Numbered from the stretch's first letter, positions 43,661 to 54,475 are shown. The stretch is 64,000 nucleotides of DNA from Fictibacillus sp. FJAT-27399 (GCF_001510655.1 NZ_LMVC01000001.1:128664-192663); one strand, 5' to 3'. A program made the numbers and translations. Notes: generated by a model not told the origin, from the sequence alone.

Positions 43661-44446
43661 TTAATAAAATTCTGGACGTCTGTCTTCAAACACAGGGATT
43701 CTGTTTCTTACTTCTTCAACAAGATCAGTGTCGACCACAGCAAACAAAATGGTCTCTTCTTCTCCGTCTGTCTCTGCAATAATTTCTCCCCAGGGATCAA
43801 TGACCATCGTGTGACCTGCGAACGTGTTGTTCTTATCACTGCCGACCCGGTTGCATGCCACAACGTAGCATTGGTTCTCAATGGCTCTTGTTATTAGCAG
43901 GTTCCGCCAGTGGCTCAGCCGCTGCGCCGGCCACTCGGCAGGAACAAACAGGATAGAGGCGCCTTCAAGAATATGGGCGCGAATCCATTCAGGGAAACGG
44001 ATATCATAGCAGATAACACCGGCAGCAGGAACGTTTTCCAGCATGAAATTTCCTTTGCGGGAGCCCGGAGCAATATATTTTTCTTCCTGCATTAGCCGGA
44101 TCAGATGGAGTTTACTGTATTCGCCGGTCTGCTCACCTTTTCGGTTAAAGGCATACATGGTGTTATAGATTCCTTCATCCGTTTTCTTAGCGATGGAACC
44201 TGCAACAATGTTCACTTGGTATTTGCTGGCAAGGCCGCTCATTAATCGTTTGATCTCATCGCCGTTTGTATCTCCTATCTCATCTAGCCTTTCTAGATCA
44301 TAGCCTGTAGTCCACAGTTCAGGAAGAACAATCACATCAGGTTTTTTTTTTGCTGCCTGTTCAATTCTTTCTGAAGCCCTCTTAATATTTTCCTTGGGAT
44401 TGCCAAGCTGAATATCCATTTGAATCGCTGCAACAGTAAGTTTCAT
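43661..44446 (-). CDS. mtnU: Carbon-nitrogen hydrolase (nitrilase superfamily) of the methionine salvage cluster
   Basis: 261 residues with the nitrilase-superfamily triad Glu (VLPELWTTGY), Lys (EYSKLHLIRL) and Cys (GVICYDIRFPEW). Family members of this type act as omega-amidases on alpha-ketoglutaramate or alpha-keto-methylthiobutyrate-linked amides, which would remove the by-product of the glutamine-dependent transaminase MtnE. ATG at 44446 with GGAGG is preferred over the ATG at 44458 that overlaps the ribosome binding site. Divergent from mtnE, with an 96-base shared control region. Confidence 0.88.
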   Translation of the reverse strand: MKLTVAAIQMDIQLGNPKENIKRASERIEQAAKKKPDVIVLPELWTTGYDLERLDEIGDTNGDEIKRLMSGLASKYQVNIVAGSIAKKTDEGIYNTMYAFNRKGEQTGEYSKLHLIRLMQEEKYIAPGSRKGNFMLENVPAAGVICYDIRFPEWIRAHILEGASILFVPAEWPAQRLSHWRNLLITRAIENQCYVVACNRVGSDKNNTFAGHTMVIDPWGEIIAETDGEEETILFAVVDTDLVEEVRNRIPVFEDRRPEFY

Positions 44447-44542
44447 GCTATCCTCCATTAAACGTTTTGACAGATTTTAATTAAGCGTATAACATAATTG
44501 ATTAGAATTTCAAGAAAATTACGAAAGACAGGATGTGTAACC

Positions 44543-45715
44543 GTGAAACAATTTCAGCAAGCAGAAGCTTTATCGCGGCTGCCTGAACAATTTTTTGCAA
44601 AGCTGGTAGGCAAGGTGAGTGCTGCTGCTTCTAAAGGGCATGATATTATCAACCTTGGCCAGGGAAACCCTGACCAGCCAACTCCTCCGCATATTGTGGC
44701 CGCTTTGCAGGAGGCTGCTCATAACCCGCAATATCATAAATATTCTCCGTTCAGGGGTTATGATTTTTTAAAAGAGGCAGTTGCTGAACATTACAAGAAA
44801 GAATTCGGCGTAGACGTTGATCCTAAAAAAGAAGTATCTGTCTTATTCGGAGGTAAAGCGGGTTTAGTAGAGATTTCACAATGTTTTTTGAACAAAGGTG
44901 ACCTAGCCTTGGTCCCGGATCCTGGATATCCCGATTACTGGTCAGGACTTGCCATGGCGGAAGCTGAGATGAGCATGATGCCTCTTAAAGAGGAAAATGA
45001 TTTCCTGCCTGATTACGCTGAAATCTCACAAGAGGATGCAGAACGGGCAAAACTCATGTTCTTGAACTATCCGAATAATCCAACGGCGGGTGTAGCCACA
45101 GTGCCGTTCTTTGAAGATACAGTAAGCTTTGCTGAAAAGCATAATATTTTAGTCGTCCATGATTTTGCCTATGGAGCCATCGGATTTGACAACGAGAAAC
45201 CGGTCAGCTATCTGCAGGTTCCTGGTGCGAAAGAACAGGGTATCGAAATCTATACGATGAGCAAGACGTATAACATGGCTGGCTGGAGAGTAGGCTTTGC
45301 CATCGGGAACGAGAGTGTGATTGAAAGCATTAATCTTCTTCAGGACCACTTCTATGTCAGCCTTTTTCCAGCTGTACAGGAAGCTGCAGCTAAAGCACTC
45401 CTGGGGCCGCAGGAGTGCGTGGAAAACCTGGTAGCCATGTATGAAAAACGGCGTGATGTGTTTATTTCAGGATTGAAGGAGATCGGCTGGGATGTGACTG
45501 CCCCTAAAGGATCCTTCTTTTGTTGGCTACCTGTTCCCTCAGGATTCACATCTGAAAGTTTTGCAGATTATCTTCTGGAGCATGCACATGTCGTTGTTGC
45601 ACCAGGCATCGGTTTTGGCAAAGAAGGAGACGGTTATGTTAGAGCAGGGCTATTAACGGATGAGAACAAGCTGAAGGAAGCCGTTGATCGGATAGCCCAG
45701 CTAAAATTATTTTGA
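44543..45715 (+). CDS. mtnE: Aminotransferase of methionine salvage (KMTB to methionine)
   Basis: Class I/II PLP-dependent aminotransferase, 390 residues from the GTG at 44543 (AGGATG upstream). PLP motifs: NLGQGNPDQPTPPHIV, FGGKAGLVEIS, DPGYPDYW, NYPNNPTAG, VHDFAYGAIGF and SKTYNMAGWRVGFAIG with the Schiff-base Lys. It is the final step, converting 2-keto-4-methylthiobutyrate to methionine, probably using glutamine. A TTGACA box (44467-44472) lies upstream but spacing to the TATAAC or CATAAT boxes is poor. No riboswitch is visible before it. Confidence 0.9.
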   Translation: MKQFQQAEALSRLPEQFFAKLVGKVSAAASKGHDIINLGQGNPDQPTPPHIVAALQEAAHNPQYHKYSPFRGYDFLKEAVAEHYKKEFGVDVDPKKEVSVLFGGKAGLVEISQCFLNKGDLALVPDPGYPDYWSGLAMAEAEMSMMPLKEENDFLPDYAEISQEDAERAKLMFLNYPNNPTAGVATVPFFEDTVSFAEKHNILVVHDFAYGAIGFDNEKPVSYLQVPGAKEQGIEIYTMSKTYNMAGWRVGFAIGNESVIESINLLQDHFYVSLFPAVQEAAAKALLGPQECVENLVAMYEKRRDVFISGLKEIGWDVTAPKGSFFCWLPVPSGFTSESFADYLLEHAHVVVAPGIGFGKEGDGYVRAGLLTDENKLKEAVDRIAQLKLF

Positions 45716-45736
45716 TAGTGTTGAACATTTCAGAGA

Positions 45737-45765
45737 TTGACAGATTTTTTGTTACCTGTCATAAT
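45737..45765 (+). promoter_or_regulatory. Sigma-A promoter of mtnWXBD
   Basis: TTGACA (45737-45742), 17-base spacer and CATAAT (45760-45765), about 30 bases before the S-box. Confidence 0.8.
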
Positions 45766-45800
45766 CACAAGTAATTCTAACATTCGAATAATTTTATTTA

Positions 45801-45911
45801 TTCTCTTATCAAGAGCAGGTGGAGGGACTAGCCCTATGAAGCCCGGCAACCGGCTTATCCTTTAGGATAAAAACGGTGCTAATTCTTGCAGCGGCAGCTG
45901 ACAGATGAGAG
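45801..45911 (+). promoter_or_regulatory. SAM-I (S-box) riboswitch of mtnWXBD
   Basis: CTCTTATCAAGAGCAGGTGG, CCCTATGAAGCCCGGCAACC, ACGGTGCTAATTCTTGCAGC and the closing AGATGAGAGG. All core S-box elements are present. Confidence 0.96.
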
Positions 45912-45937
45912 GAAGCGGTATCTTTGTGTTTATTATG

Positions 45938-45965
45938 CCTCTTCCCTCGGGAAGAGGTTTTTTAA
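45938..45965 (+). terminator. SAM riboswitch terminator before mtnW
   Basis: CCTCTTCCCTCGGGAAGAGG hairpin followed by TTTTTT; AGAGG of the aptamer P1 can pair with CCTCT as antiterminator. Confidence 0.92.
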
Positions 45966-46009
45966 GTTAAGTGTAAAGCGAGTACAAAATAACGCTGGCA
46001 TAGAAGTAA

Positions 46010-46191
46010 TGTCCAGCTCCAGCGCCCAGGGCTGAAAACATGTTTCTTGTTTTCGGCTCAGGTCCTCGGAGGACGAATTGAAAAACACAATTCGTCTTTG
46101 GTCTCTTCACTCTTACTCCACAACACAAAAAGCGTGTTGCTGTGTAAGAGTTCCGGCGCTTGTCGGACCTTAGCAGGGCGATTGCGCTTTT
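46010..46191. repeat. Hairpin-rich dispersed repeat inside the mtnW leader
   Basis: Begins TGTCCAGCTCCAGCGCCCAG and ends GGGCGATTGCGCTTTT, a pattern I recognise from short intergenic repeats of Bacillus genomes. Three internal hairpins: GCTGAAAACA/TGTTTTCGGC (46031-46057), GACGAATTG/CAATTCGTC (46072-46096) and CTTAC...CAACAC/GTGTTG...GTAAG (46112-46148). It separates the riboswitch terminator from mtnW, whose leader is therefore about 260 bases. Confidence 0.65.
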
Positions 46192-46226
46192 CTAATATAA
46201 ATCTATGCTTTCGGAGGGATTTCAGC

Positions 46227-47468
46227 ATGTCGACAATAACTGCAACCTATCTGGTTCATGATCCAAAAGGCAACTTTGAGAAAAAAGCTGAAGGAATAGC
46301 ACTCGGACTGACGGTCGGTTCATGGACGGACTTGCCAGATCTTGAGAAAGAACAGCTGCGAAACCATAAAGGCCACGTAGTGGAAATCAATGAATTGCCC
46401 GAAGATACGAGGGTAAATCAATACTTTGGCTCGTCCAGAAAACAGGCTCTTCTTAAAATCGCATATCCTGCCGCTAACTTCACACCGGACTTGCCGGCAA
46501 TCTTGACGACTGTCTTCGGTAAACTATCGTTGGATGGAGAAGTAAAGATGATCGATCTGGATTTTCCCCTTGAATTGGCTTCGGCTTTTCCTGGACCTTC
46601 TTTTGGAATTGATGGAATTCGCAATCAGCTGGGGGTTTTTGAAAGGCCTCTTCTAATGAGTATTTTTAAAGGTGTGATCGGCAGGGATCTTCAATATTTC
46701 AAGAATCAGCTGAAGGAACAAGCGCTGGGCGGAGTGGACCTCGTAAAAGATGATGAAATTCTGTTCGATAATCCGCTGACACCATTTGAAGAACGAATAA
46801 AAGCTGCTAAAGAAGTATTGACGGCAACTGAACAAGAGACCGGACATAAGACACTGTATGCAGTGAATTTGACAGGGCGTACGTATGATCTGAAAGATAA
46901 AGCAAAAAAGGCGGCAGAGCTCGGGGCAAGCGCATTGCTCTTTAACGTTTTCGCCTATGGGCTTGACGTCTTGCAAAGCTTAGCAGAAGATCCGGACGTC
47001 AGCCTTCCGATCATGGCACATCCTGCCTTATCAGGCGCCATTACACCATCGGAATTTTATGGGATCTCCAACCGTCTGCTTCTTGGTAAACTGCTCCGCC
47101 TTGCAGGAGCGGATTTCGTATTGTTCCCGTCACCATATGGCAGTGTCGCCCTTCGAAAAGAAGATGCAATCGGCATTGCAGGCGAACTGACTGAGAAGGA
47201 TGCAAACTGGAAAGGGGCATTCCCGGTACCATCAGCAGGAATCCATCCTGGTTTAACACCGCTCTTGCTTCAGGATTTTGGCATTGAAAGCATTATTAAT
47301 GCTGGTGGGGGTGTTCACGGCCATCCAGGAGGGGCTGTGGATGGCGGAAGAGCTTTCCGGGATGCAATCGATGGATTGATGCTAAACAAATCTCTTGAAC
47401 AGATCAGCCAGGAAAGTAAACCTTTAAAAGAAGCGCTTGATTTGTGGGGCGGATTGGTAAAGGCATGA
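46227..47468 (+). CDS. mtnW: 2,3-diketo-5-methylthiopentyl-1-phosphate enolase (RuBisCO-like protein)
   Basis: 413 residues, form IV RuBisCO-like protein of methionine salvage that enolises diketo-MTP-1-P. N-terminal alpha/beta domain, then barrel segments [41 protein letters not shown] (metal Asp-Asp-Glu with K, the carbamylation-type Lys), [18 protein letters not shown] and [12 protein letters not shown] for phosphate binding. Start at 46227 follows TCGGAGGGAT; the frame is open further upstream but only through the repeat element. Its stop overlaps mtnX by ATGA. Confidence 0.95.
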   Translation: MSTITATYLVHDPKGNFEKKAEGIALGLTVGSWTDLPDLEKEQLRNHKGHVVEINELPEDTRVNQYFGSSRKQALLKIAYPAANFTPDLPAILTTVFGKLSLDGEVKMIDLDFPLELASAFPGPSFGIDGIRNQLGVFERPLLMSIFKGVIGRDLQYFKNQLKEQALGGVDLVKDDEILFDNPLTPFEERIKAAKEVLTATEQETGHKTLYAVNLTGRTYDLKDKAKKAAELGASALLFNVFAYGLDVLQSLAEDPDVSLPIMAHPALSGAITPSEFYGISNRLLLGKLLRLAGADFVLFPSPYGSVALRKEDAIGIAGELTEKDANWKGAFPVPSAGIHPGLTPLLLQDFGIESIINAGGGVHGHPGGAVDGGRAFRDAIDGLMLNKSLEQISQESKPLKEALDLWGGLVKA

Positions 47469-48127
47469 GCAAAACGAAAATTATCTTTTGTGATTTTGAC
47501 GGTACGATTACCGAAAAAGATAATATTATCGATATCATGAAGAATTTTGCTCCGAACGGCTGGGAACTCATTAAAGATCAAATTCTAAATCAGGAGATCT
47601 CTATCCGGGAAGGTGTAGGGAAACTCTTTTCCCTTATTCCATCCGACAGGAAGAATGAGATTGTGGACTATGTCCTCTCAACTGCAAAAATTCGAGAAGG
47701 ATTTAAAGAATTTGTAGTTTATACAAAAGAGCACAATATCCCACTGTTTATCGTCAGCGGTGGAATTGATTTTTTCGTTTATCCAATGCTTGATGGAATA
47801 ATTAATCAAGATAAGATTTATTGCAACCGGAGTAATTTTCATGGAGAGACAATACAGATTCTTTGGCCGCACTCCTGCGATTCTTCCTGCGGCAATGATT
47901 GTGGATGCTGTAAACCTACTATACTGAGAGGCTACGATTCTTCCCGTTATGAAAAAATTGTGATCGGTGATTCCATTACAGACCTGCAGGCCGCCAAGAT
48001 TGCGGATAAAGTGTTTGCCAGAGATTTCTTGATCGAGAAATGCGAAGAACTCAGCATTGCATACGATCCTTTCTCTACTTTTTATGAGATTGTACAGTAT
48101 CTTGAGGAAAAGGAAGTGAGAGTTTGA
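47465..48127 (+). CDS. mtnX: 2-hydroxy-3-keto-5-methylthiopentenyl-1-phosphate phosphatase
   Basis: HAD-superfamily phosphatase, 220 residues. Motif [11 protein letters not shown] (nucleophile Asp), motif [14 protein letters not shown] (Ser), and motif [24 protein letters not shown] cysteine-rich insert [14 protein letters not shown] is in the cap-proximal region as in MtnX. It dephosphorylates the MtnW product. ATGA overlap with mtnW and TTGA overlap with mtnB indicate tight coupling. Confidence 0.94.
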   Translation: MSKTKIIFCDFDGTITEKDNIIDIMKNFAPNGWELIKDQILNQEISIREGVGKLFSLIPSDRKNEIVDYVLSTAKIREGFKEFVVYTKEHNIPLFIVSGGIDFFVYPMLDGIINQDKIYCNRSNFHGETIQILWPHSCDSSCGNDCGCCKPTILRGYDSSRYEKIVIGDSITDLQAAKIADKVFARDFLIEKCEELSIAYDPFSTFYEIVQYLEEKEVRV

Positions 48128-48765
48128 GTACGCTTGATGCGCTATGGACAGAACTGGCGGACATTAAAGATGAATTGGCATTAAGGGACTGGTTTCCAGG
48201 AACAAGCGGAAACCTGTCCATTAAGGTAAGCGATCAACCGCTTACCTTCTTGGTTACCGCAAGCGGAAAGGATAAGCGAAGAAGGACGACTAAGGACTTT
48301 CTATTGGTGGATTCAGAGGGAAATGCAGCTGATCCGACACATCTCCGCGCTTCAGCTGAAACCGGCCTTCATTCAAAAGTATATCAGCTGACCGATGCGG
48401 GCTGCTGTCTCCATGTGCATACTGTGGACAATAATGTGATTTCAGAATTGTATGCAGGAGAGGGGCAGGTTACTTTCAAAGGGCAGGAACTGATCAAGGC
48501 CTTTAACATCTGGGAAGAAGATGGGTCTATCACGGTTCCCATTATTGAGAACTATGCGGATCTTAAGATATTGGCCGAAAGCTTCGGAAAGGCAATTGGT
48601 CCTGATACAAGAGCTGTCCTTATTCGAAACCACGGAATCACCGTTTGGGGCAAATCGGGATTTGAGGCGAAAAGGCACTTGGAAGCAATAGAGTTTCTAT
48701 TTTCCTATCATATTAAAATGAAATCAATAATGCAGTTTCATGATGGACAACCATCACTTATATAA
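48124..48765 (+). CDS. mtnB: Methylthioribulose-1-phosphate dehydratase
   Basis: Class II aldolase-fold dehydratase acting between MtnA and MtnW. 213 residues. Features: [13 protein letters not shown] (phosphate loop), [22 protein letters not shown] and [11 protein letters not shown] (Zn His), [20 protein letters not shown] (third His region). TTG start, overlapping mtnX stop, with AAGGAAGTGAGAG upstream. Confidence 0.94.
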   Translation: MSTLDALWTELADIKDELALRDWFPGTSGNLSIKVSDQPLTFLVTASGKDKRRRTTKDFLLVDSEGNAADPTHLRASAETGLHSKVYQLTDAGCCLHVHTVDNNVISELYAGEGQVTFKGQELIKAFNIWEEDGSITVPIIENYADLKILAESFGKAIGPDTRAVLIRNHGITVWGKSGFEAKRHLEAIEFLFSYHIKMKSIMQFHDGQPSLI

Positions 48766-48791
48766 AACGAAAGAGCATAGGGGGATGCCAT

Positions 48792-49328
48792 ATGGCGCAA
48801 TTACGTTTTCATGATAACAATGAAAGATATGAAGAACTTAAGAAGGTTAGTGATTATCTCGAAAGCCAGGGAGTAATCTACGAAAATTGGGATATTGAAA
48901 AACTTCCTGCACACCTGAAAGAAAACTATTCTTTAAGTGATGAAGAGAAAGCAGAAATCATTCAGGTCTTCAGAAAAGAAATTGATGAACTGTCAGAAAG
49001 GAGAGGATACGTGACAGAAGATATAATTGCCCTGTCACCGGATACTCCAAATCTTGATGAGCTGCTGAAAAACTTTTTGGCAGAGCATCACCATTCCGAT
49101 GATGAAGTACGATTTATTGTGAGCGGACACGGTATTTTTGCGATTGAAGGGCCAGAGGGACGATTTTTTGACGTCGAGCTAGAGCCAGGAGATCTCATTT
49201 CTGTACCTGAAAACTATCGCCATTACTTTACACTCATGGATGACCGCAAAGTTGTGGCCGTCCGAATCTTTAAATCAAAGGAAGGCTGGGTGCCCCTCTA
49301 CGATAAACAGGAAACAGCCGTTAAATAA
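48792..49328 (+). CDS. mtnD: Acireductone dioxygenase
   Basis: Cupin enzyme that converts the acireductone plus O2 to 2-keto-4-methylthiobutyrate and formate (Fe form). 178 residues. Metal motif EHHHSDDEVRFIVSGHGIFAI gives H-x-H and Glu, with the fourth His in ENYRHYF. AGGGGGATG precedes the ATG. It completes the pathway together with mtnE. Confidence 0.95.
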   Translation: MAQLRFHDNNERYEELKKVSDYLESQGVIYENWDIEKLPAHLKENYSLSDEEKAEIIQVFRKEIDELSERRGYVTEDIIALSPDTPNLDELLKNFLAEHHHSDDEVRFIVSGHGIFAIEGPEGRFFDVELEPGDLISVPENYRHYFTLMDDRKVVAVRIFKSKEGWVPLYDKQETAVK

Positions 49329-49346
49329 TCAGATTACACACTAGAC

Positions 49347-49382
49347 TGCAGCAAAGGGAGCTTCCTTTGCTGCAGTTTTTTT
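49347..49382 (+). terminator. Terminator of mtnWXBD
   Basis: Perfect 12-bp stem CTGCAGCAAAGG / CCTTTGCTGCAG (49347-49358, 49364-49375) followed by seven Ts. Confidence 0.95.
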
Positions 49383-49520
49383 AATGGCTAGCTTGCAAGC
49401 TTTTCAATCTTGCATAATTACCCACTCATACCGGTGAACCATTATCATTTACCTGCATAAAGTAAGTATTGGGCGCTTATGGAAGGATGAATCAGCATCC
49501 GAATGGAAAGGGTGATGACG

Positions 49521-51368
49521 GTGTGCGGGATTACTGGATGGATAGACTGGAAGCGCGACGTTTCACAGGAAAATAAAACATTGATTAAAATGGCAGCTAC
49601 ATTATCGAAACGCGGTCCGGACGCTTTGAACGTATGGAGCCGCACTCATGCAGGCTTCGGCCATGCGAGGCTGGCGGTTGTGGATCTTGAAGGCGGCGCA
49701 CAGCCGATGACGAGGGGAGAAGAGAACGCCCCTTGCACACTTTGTTATAATGGTGAGCTTTATAACACAGAGGATTTAAGAAAAGAACTGTTGAAAAAAG
49801 GGTATCGGTTTGAAGGTCATTCTGATACCGAAGTGCTTCTCATTTCCTATATTGAATGGGGAGAAAGCTGTATTGATCACTTTAATGGGATCTTTGCTTT
49901 TGCGATCTGGGATTCCCAAAAGGAAAAATTGTTTCTTGCACGAGACCGTCTTGGTGTCAAACCGCTGTTTTACTCTATAGCGGGAGGGCGTCTTTTGTTC
50001 GGTTCGGAATTAAAAGCGATCCTGGCTCATCCTGATGTAAAAGCCGAACTGGAGAGCGAAGGTCTTCAGGAAGTTTTCGGGCTGGGGCCATCAAGGACTC
50101 CGGGACATGGTGTGTTTAAAGGGGTCAGTGAACTCAGGCCCGGCCATGCTTTAACGTTTGATAGAAACGGTCAAAGGCTTTGGCGGTATTGGAACGTGAA
50201 GAGCGAGCGTCATCCTCATTCGCTGGAAGAAACCATATCCAATGTGAGAGAGCTGGTGGTGGATGCTGTTCAACGGCAGCTTGTTGCCGATGTGCCGGTT
50301 TCCACCTTTTTATCGGGAGGCCTTGACTCAAGTGTGATATCCGCGATTGCGGCAGAGCATTTTAAATCAGAGAATAGAGGCCGGCTCCACACGTTCAGCA
50401 TCGATTATGTGGATAATGACAAGTATTTTAAAGCGAGTGATTTCCAGCCGAACGCCGACGGTCCATTTATCCAAAAGATGGTGGAAGACACAGGCTCCGT
50501 CCATCACAATTGTGTCATTGACACAGAGCTGCTGGTCAATCACCTTCGGGAATCAGTAGCAGTAAGGGATCTTCCGGGAATGGCAGATGTTGATTCCTCA
50601 TTGCTTTGGTTCTGCAGACTGATTAAAGATCATTCCACGGTTGCACTTTCCGGTGAGTGTGCCGATGAAATTTTTGGCGGTTATCCATGGTTTCATAAAC
50701 CAGAAGTTATGAACCGGCCCCTTTTTCCATGGATGAGTTCAACGGCTGAGCGTGAAGATCTGCTGCATGATCATTGGAAGAATAAGCTCAATCTATCTTC
50801 CTATGTGAAACAGCGGTACCAAGAATCACTCGCGGAAATGCCAAGGCTTGATGGAGAAACGGGAGTGGAGGCGAAACGCAGGGAGATTTTTTACTTAAAC
50901 ATGATCTGGTTCATGACAACATTGCTCGATCGTAAGGACCGAATGAGCATGGGGGCAAGTCTGGAGGTCAGGGTGCCGTTTGCTGACCACCGGATCGTTG
51001 AATACGCCTGGAACATACCGTGGGAGATGAAGATGCTGGAAGGGCGGGAAAAGGGCCTTCTCAGAAAAGCGCTTACCGGAATCCTGCCGGATGAAGTTCT
51101 TCATAGAAAGAAAAGCCCTTATCCGAAAACACATAATCCAAACTATACGCAAAGTGTGAAAGAGTGGCTTCAGTCGATCATCGATAACAGCAGTTCACCT
51201 ATACTGGAATTGATAAAAAAAGAAAAAGTTCAGGCGATTATTGATACAAACGGTGAAGCATTTAAAGTTCCTTGGTTCGGCCAGCTAATGACCGGGCCAC
51301 AGCTCATGGCCCATCTGTCTCAAATCGATACTTGGCTGAACGACTATAACATTAATATTATCGATTGA
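49521..51368 (+). CDS. asnO: Asparagine synthase (glutamine-hydrolysing), AsnO type
   Basis: 615 residues, strongly like B. subtilis AsnO (formerly YisO), which is tied to sporulation. Class II glutaminase domain must begin at Cys2, so the GTG at 49521 followed by TGC is the start; longer in-frame starts would bury the catalytic Cys. Glutaminase: CGITGWIDW, SKRGPDALN, RLAVVDLEGG and YNGELYN. Synthetase: PP-motif FLSGGLDSS, GECADEIFGGYPWF and RKSMGASLEVRVPF-type segment DRMSMGASLEVRVPFAD. Position after yisL and before yisQ agrees with the B. subtilis order. Confidence 0.95.
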   Translation: MCGITGWIDWKRDVSQENKTLIKMAATLSKRGPDALNVWSRTHAGFGHARLAVVDLEGGAQPMTRGEENAPCTLCYNGELYNTEDLRKELLKKGYRFEGHSDTEVLLISYIEWGESCIDHFNGIFAFAIWDSQKEKLFLARDRLGVKPLFYSIAGGRLLFGSELKAILAHPDVKAELESEGLQEVFGLGPSRTPGHGVFKGVSELRPGHALTFDRNGQRLWRYWNVKSERHPHSLEETISNVRELVVDAVQRQLVADVPVSTFLSGGLDSSVISAIAAEHFKSENRGRLHTFSIDYVDNDKYFKASDFQPNADGPFIQKMVEDTGSVHHNCVIDTELLVNHLRESVAVRDLPGMADVDSSLLWFCRLIKDHSTVALSGECADEIFGGYPWFHKPEVMNRPLFPWMSSTAEREDLLHDHWKNKLNLSSYVKQRYQESLAEMPRLDGETGVEAKRREIFYLNMIWFMTTLLDRKDRMSMGASLEVRVPFADHRIVEYAWNIPWEMKMLEGREKGLLRKALTGILPDEVLHRKKSPYPKTHNPNYTQSVKEWLQSIIDNSSSPILELIKKEKVQAIIDTNGEAFKVPWFGQLMTGPQLMAHLSQIDTWLNDYNINIID

Positions 51369-51369
51369 A

Positions 51370-51400
51370 AAAAACCGCGGAATTTACTTCCGCGGTTTTC
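51370..51400 (+). terminator. Terminator of asnO
   Basis: AAAACCGCGGAA / TTCCGCGGTTTT stem with short loop directly after the asnO stop, ending in TTTTC. Confidence 0.88.
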
Positions 51401-51907
51401 TATGTGTGAGCTGCGCTGGGCTGAATATCCAATACGTTCTTCCGCTCCCAGATTCTTGACCTCCAGCGCCAAAGCATAAGAAGTCCGCCCAGCCATTCAT
51501 CTACGATAAAGGCGATCCATATGCCAAGCAGTCCCATCTCCATCGCAATTCCTAAAAAATAAGCAAGCGGGACACTGATTCCCCACATCGATATGACTCC
51601 CATCAGGGCAGGGAACTTAGCGTCTCAGGCCGCACGAAGTGACGAGATGACCACAAGATTAAACGACCGGCCAGGCTCTAAGATAACTGTGACATAAAGC
51701 AGCGCGGCCCCTGCGGCTATATTGGCATGATCATGTGTGAAAATGGAGAGAAGCCCCCTTGAACACCCAAAACAGGAAATCCAAATGGTCCGAAAATAAC
51801 AAGGCAATTTCCGATGACATTGAGTACATTCATGAAAACCGCCACATTCATGGCCTTTTCAAAGCTATTTAAGAAACTGGAAGGGATCAGCCCGCGAGAC
51901 TATAGGA
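51400..51907 (-). pseudogene. yisQ: MATE family efflux transporter pseudogene (yisQ position)
   Basis: Read on the minus strand: GLIPSSFLNSFEKAMNVAVF and NVLNVIGNCLVIFGPFGFPVLGVQGG, then a frameshift, then IFTHDHANIAAGAALLYVTV, LEPGRSFNLVVISSLRAA, an in-frame TGA where the family has Gly (before DAKFP), and finally MGVISMWGISVPLAYFLGI to the stop at 51400. The pieces align with MATE exporters of the YisQ type but the first third and a large internal part are missing. The location next to asnO matches yisQ. Confidence 0.8.
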
Positions 51908-51952
51908 GAATGTCAAACCTTTTTTAATCCGGATGAGAGTTTCACTTTTTTT

Positions 51953-52300
51953 ATGCAAGAGCCTGCATTTCCCTTCTACGATGAAAAATTTTATCATCAA
52001 CCCTATTTTTCATCTTCCCATCCTTCCTTGCCATTCAGACAATATCCTTCACAGCCTTTCTCCTACCAGCCATCGTATAACCCACAGCAGGATTTAAGTA
52101 AATTCGGCCGCTATCGCATGGTTTTTCATTGGTATCTTTTAAATTGGGATTTTATTGATCAAAAAATTGAGGTAAATCAATATTGGAAAAATTGTATGCC
52201 GGCGGGAATTAAGGTTGATCAGCAGGAAAATTATTATGTGTCCGATCAAATGTTTGGCAATGTCACTGACATTGATTGGAATTATCCGGGAGTGATGTAA
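51953..52300 (+). CDS. Pro/Tyr/Gln-rich hypothetical protein
   Basis: 115 residues, not recognised. N-terminal half is low complexity, rich in F, P, S, Y and Q (QYPSQPFSYQPSYNPQQDL). The C-terminal half is more structured: RYRMVFHWYLLNWDFIDQKI and DIDWNYPGVM. No signal peptide. Composition recalls small spore coat proteins, but that is only a resemblance. The only SD-like sequence, GGATGAGAG, is about 12 bases from the ATG, so the start is uncertain. Confidence 0.5.
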   Translation: MQEPAFPFYDEKFYHQPYFSSSHPSLPFRQYPSQPFSYQPSYNPQQDLSKFGRYRMVFHWYLLNWDFIDQKIEVNQYWKNCMPAGIKVDQQENYYVSDQMFGNVTDIDWNYPGVM

Positions 52301-52342
52301 AGTCCTATCTATATGCCTGATGAAAAAAATTTCATCCGAGGG

Positions 52343-52396
52343 AAAAAAACCCCTTTGGTTCATGTGCGCCATGTTAGTGTTCATGATCAAAGGGGC
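52343..52396 (-). terminator. Terminator downstream of the GH13 gene
   Basis: On the minus strand CCCCTTTG-at-CATG pairs with CATG-aac-CAAAGGGG and is followed by TTTTTTT, about 80 bases past the GH13 stop. Confidence 0.75.
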
Positions 52397-52476
52397 TTTA
52401 TTGATGAATAGGACTGGGACTAGCAAAAATCCAAGTACATGCTGACTGCTTTACAGGACGCTTGCACTGTTCTACG

Positions 52477-54267
<1,791 letters not shown>

Positions 54268-54275
54268 TTAGGATA

Positions 54276-54311
54276 TAAAAAAGGTACAAACTCTGTGTGA
54301 AGGTTGTACCT
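54276..54311 (-). terminator. Terminator-like hairpin in the leader of the GH13 gene
   Basis: On the minus strand AGGTACAA / TTTGTACCT-type stem (arms 54304-54311 and 54282-54289) runs into TTTTTT. It lies between the promoter and the ATG, so it could attenuate the gene. Confidence 0.55.
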
Positions 54312-54348
54312 GCGGTAGCATTGCCCCGATGCAATTAATTTCAACTTT

Positions 54349-54377
54349 AATGTAGTATATACTGAAATTGATGTCAA
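54349..54377 (-). promoter_or_regulatory. Promoter of the GH13 gene
   Basis: TTGACA (54372-54377), 17-base spacer and TACATT (54349-54354) on the minus strand. Confidence 0.65.
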
Positions 54378-54386
54378 CGAAAGAGT

Positions 54387-54400
54387 TGAAAGCGTTTTAT
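54387..54400 (+). promoter_or_regulatory. Candidate cre site (CcpA)
   Basis: TGAAAGCGTTTTAT matches the cre consensus TGWAANCGNTNWCA at 12 of 14 positions and lies between the two divergent promoters. Confidence 0.5.
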
Positions 54401-54418
54401 AAAAATTTTTAAAAAAAG

Positions 54419-54446
54419 TTGTCAAATGCAAAAAGGGATGTATAAT
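54419..54446 (+). promoter_or_regulatory. Sigma-A promoter of the maltodextrin transporter operon
   Basis: TTGTCA (54419-54424), 16-base spacer and TATAAT (54441-54446). Confidence 0.8.
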
Positions 54447-54461
54447 GAAATTAAGAATTAA

Positions 54462-54475
54462 TGCAATCGTTTTCA
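54462..54475. promoter_or_regulatory. LacI-type operator (site 2)
   Basis: TGCAATCGTTTTCA just downstream of the mdxE promoter, near the transcription start; it also matches the cre consensus except at one position. Confidence 0.65.

Noticed and set aside
46047-46226. 60-codon N-terminal extension of mtnW
   Set aside because: Lies in the repeat element; the ribosome binding site and conserved start are at 46227.
54301-54345. T-box leader (TACCGC near 54312-54320 on the minus strand)
   Set aside because: The short motif resembles part of a T-box, but there is no specifier stem, no room for one, and the gene is not amino-acid related.
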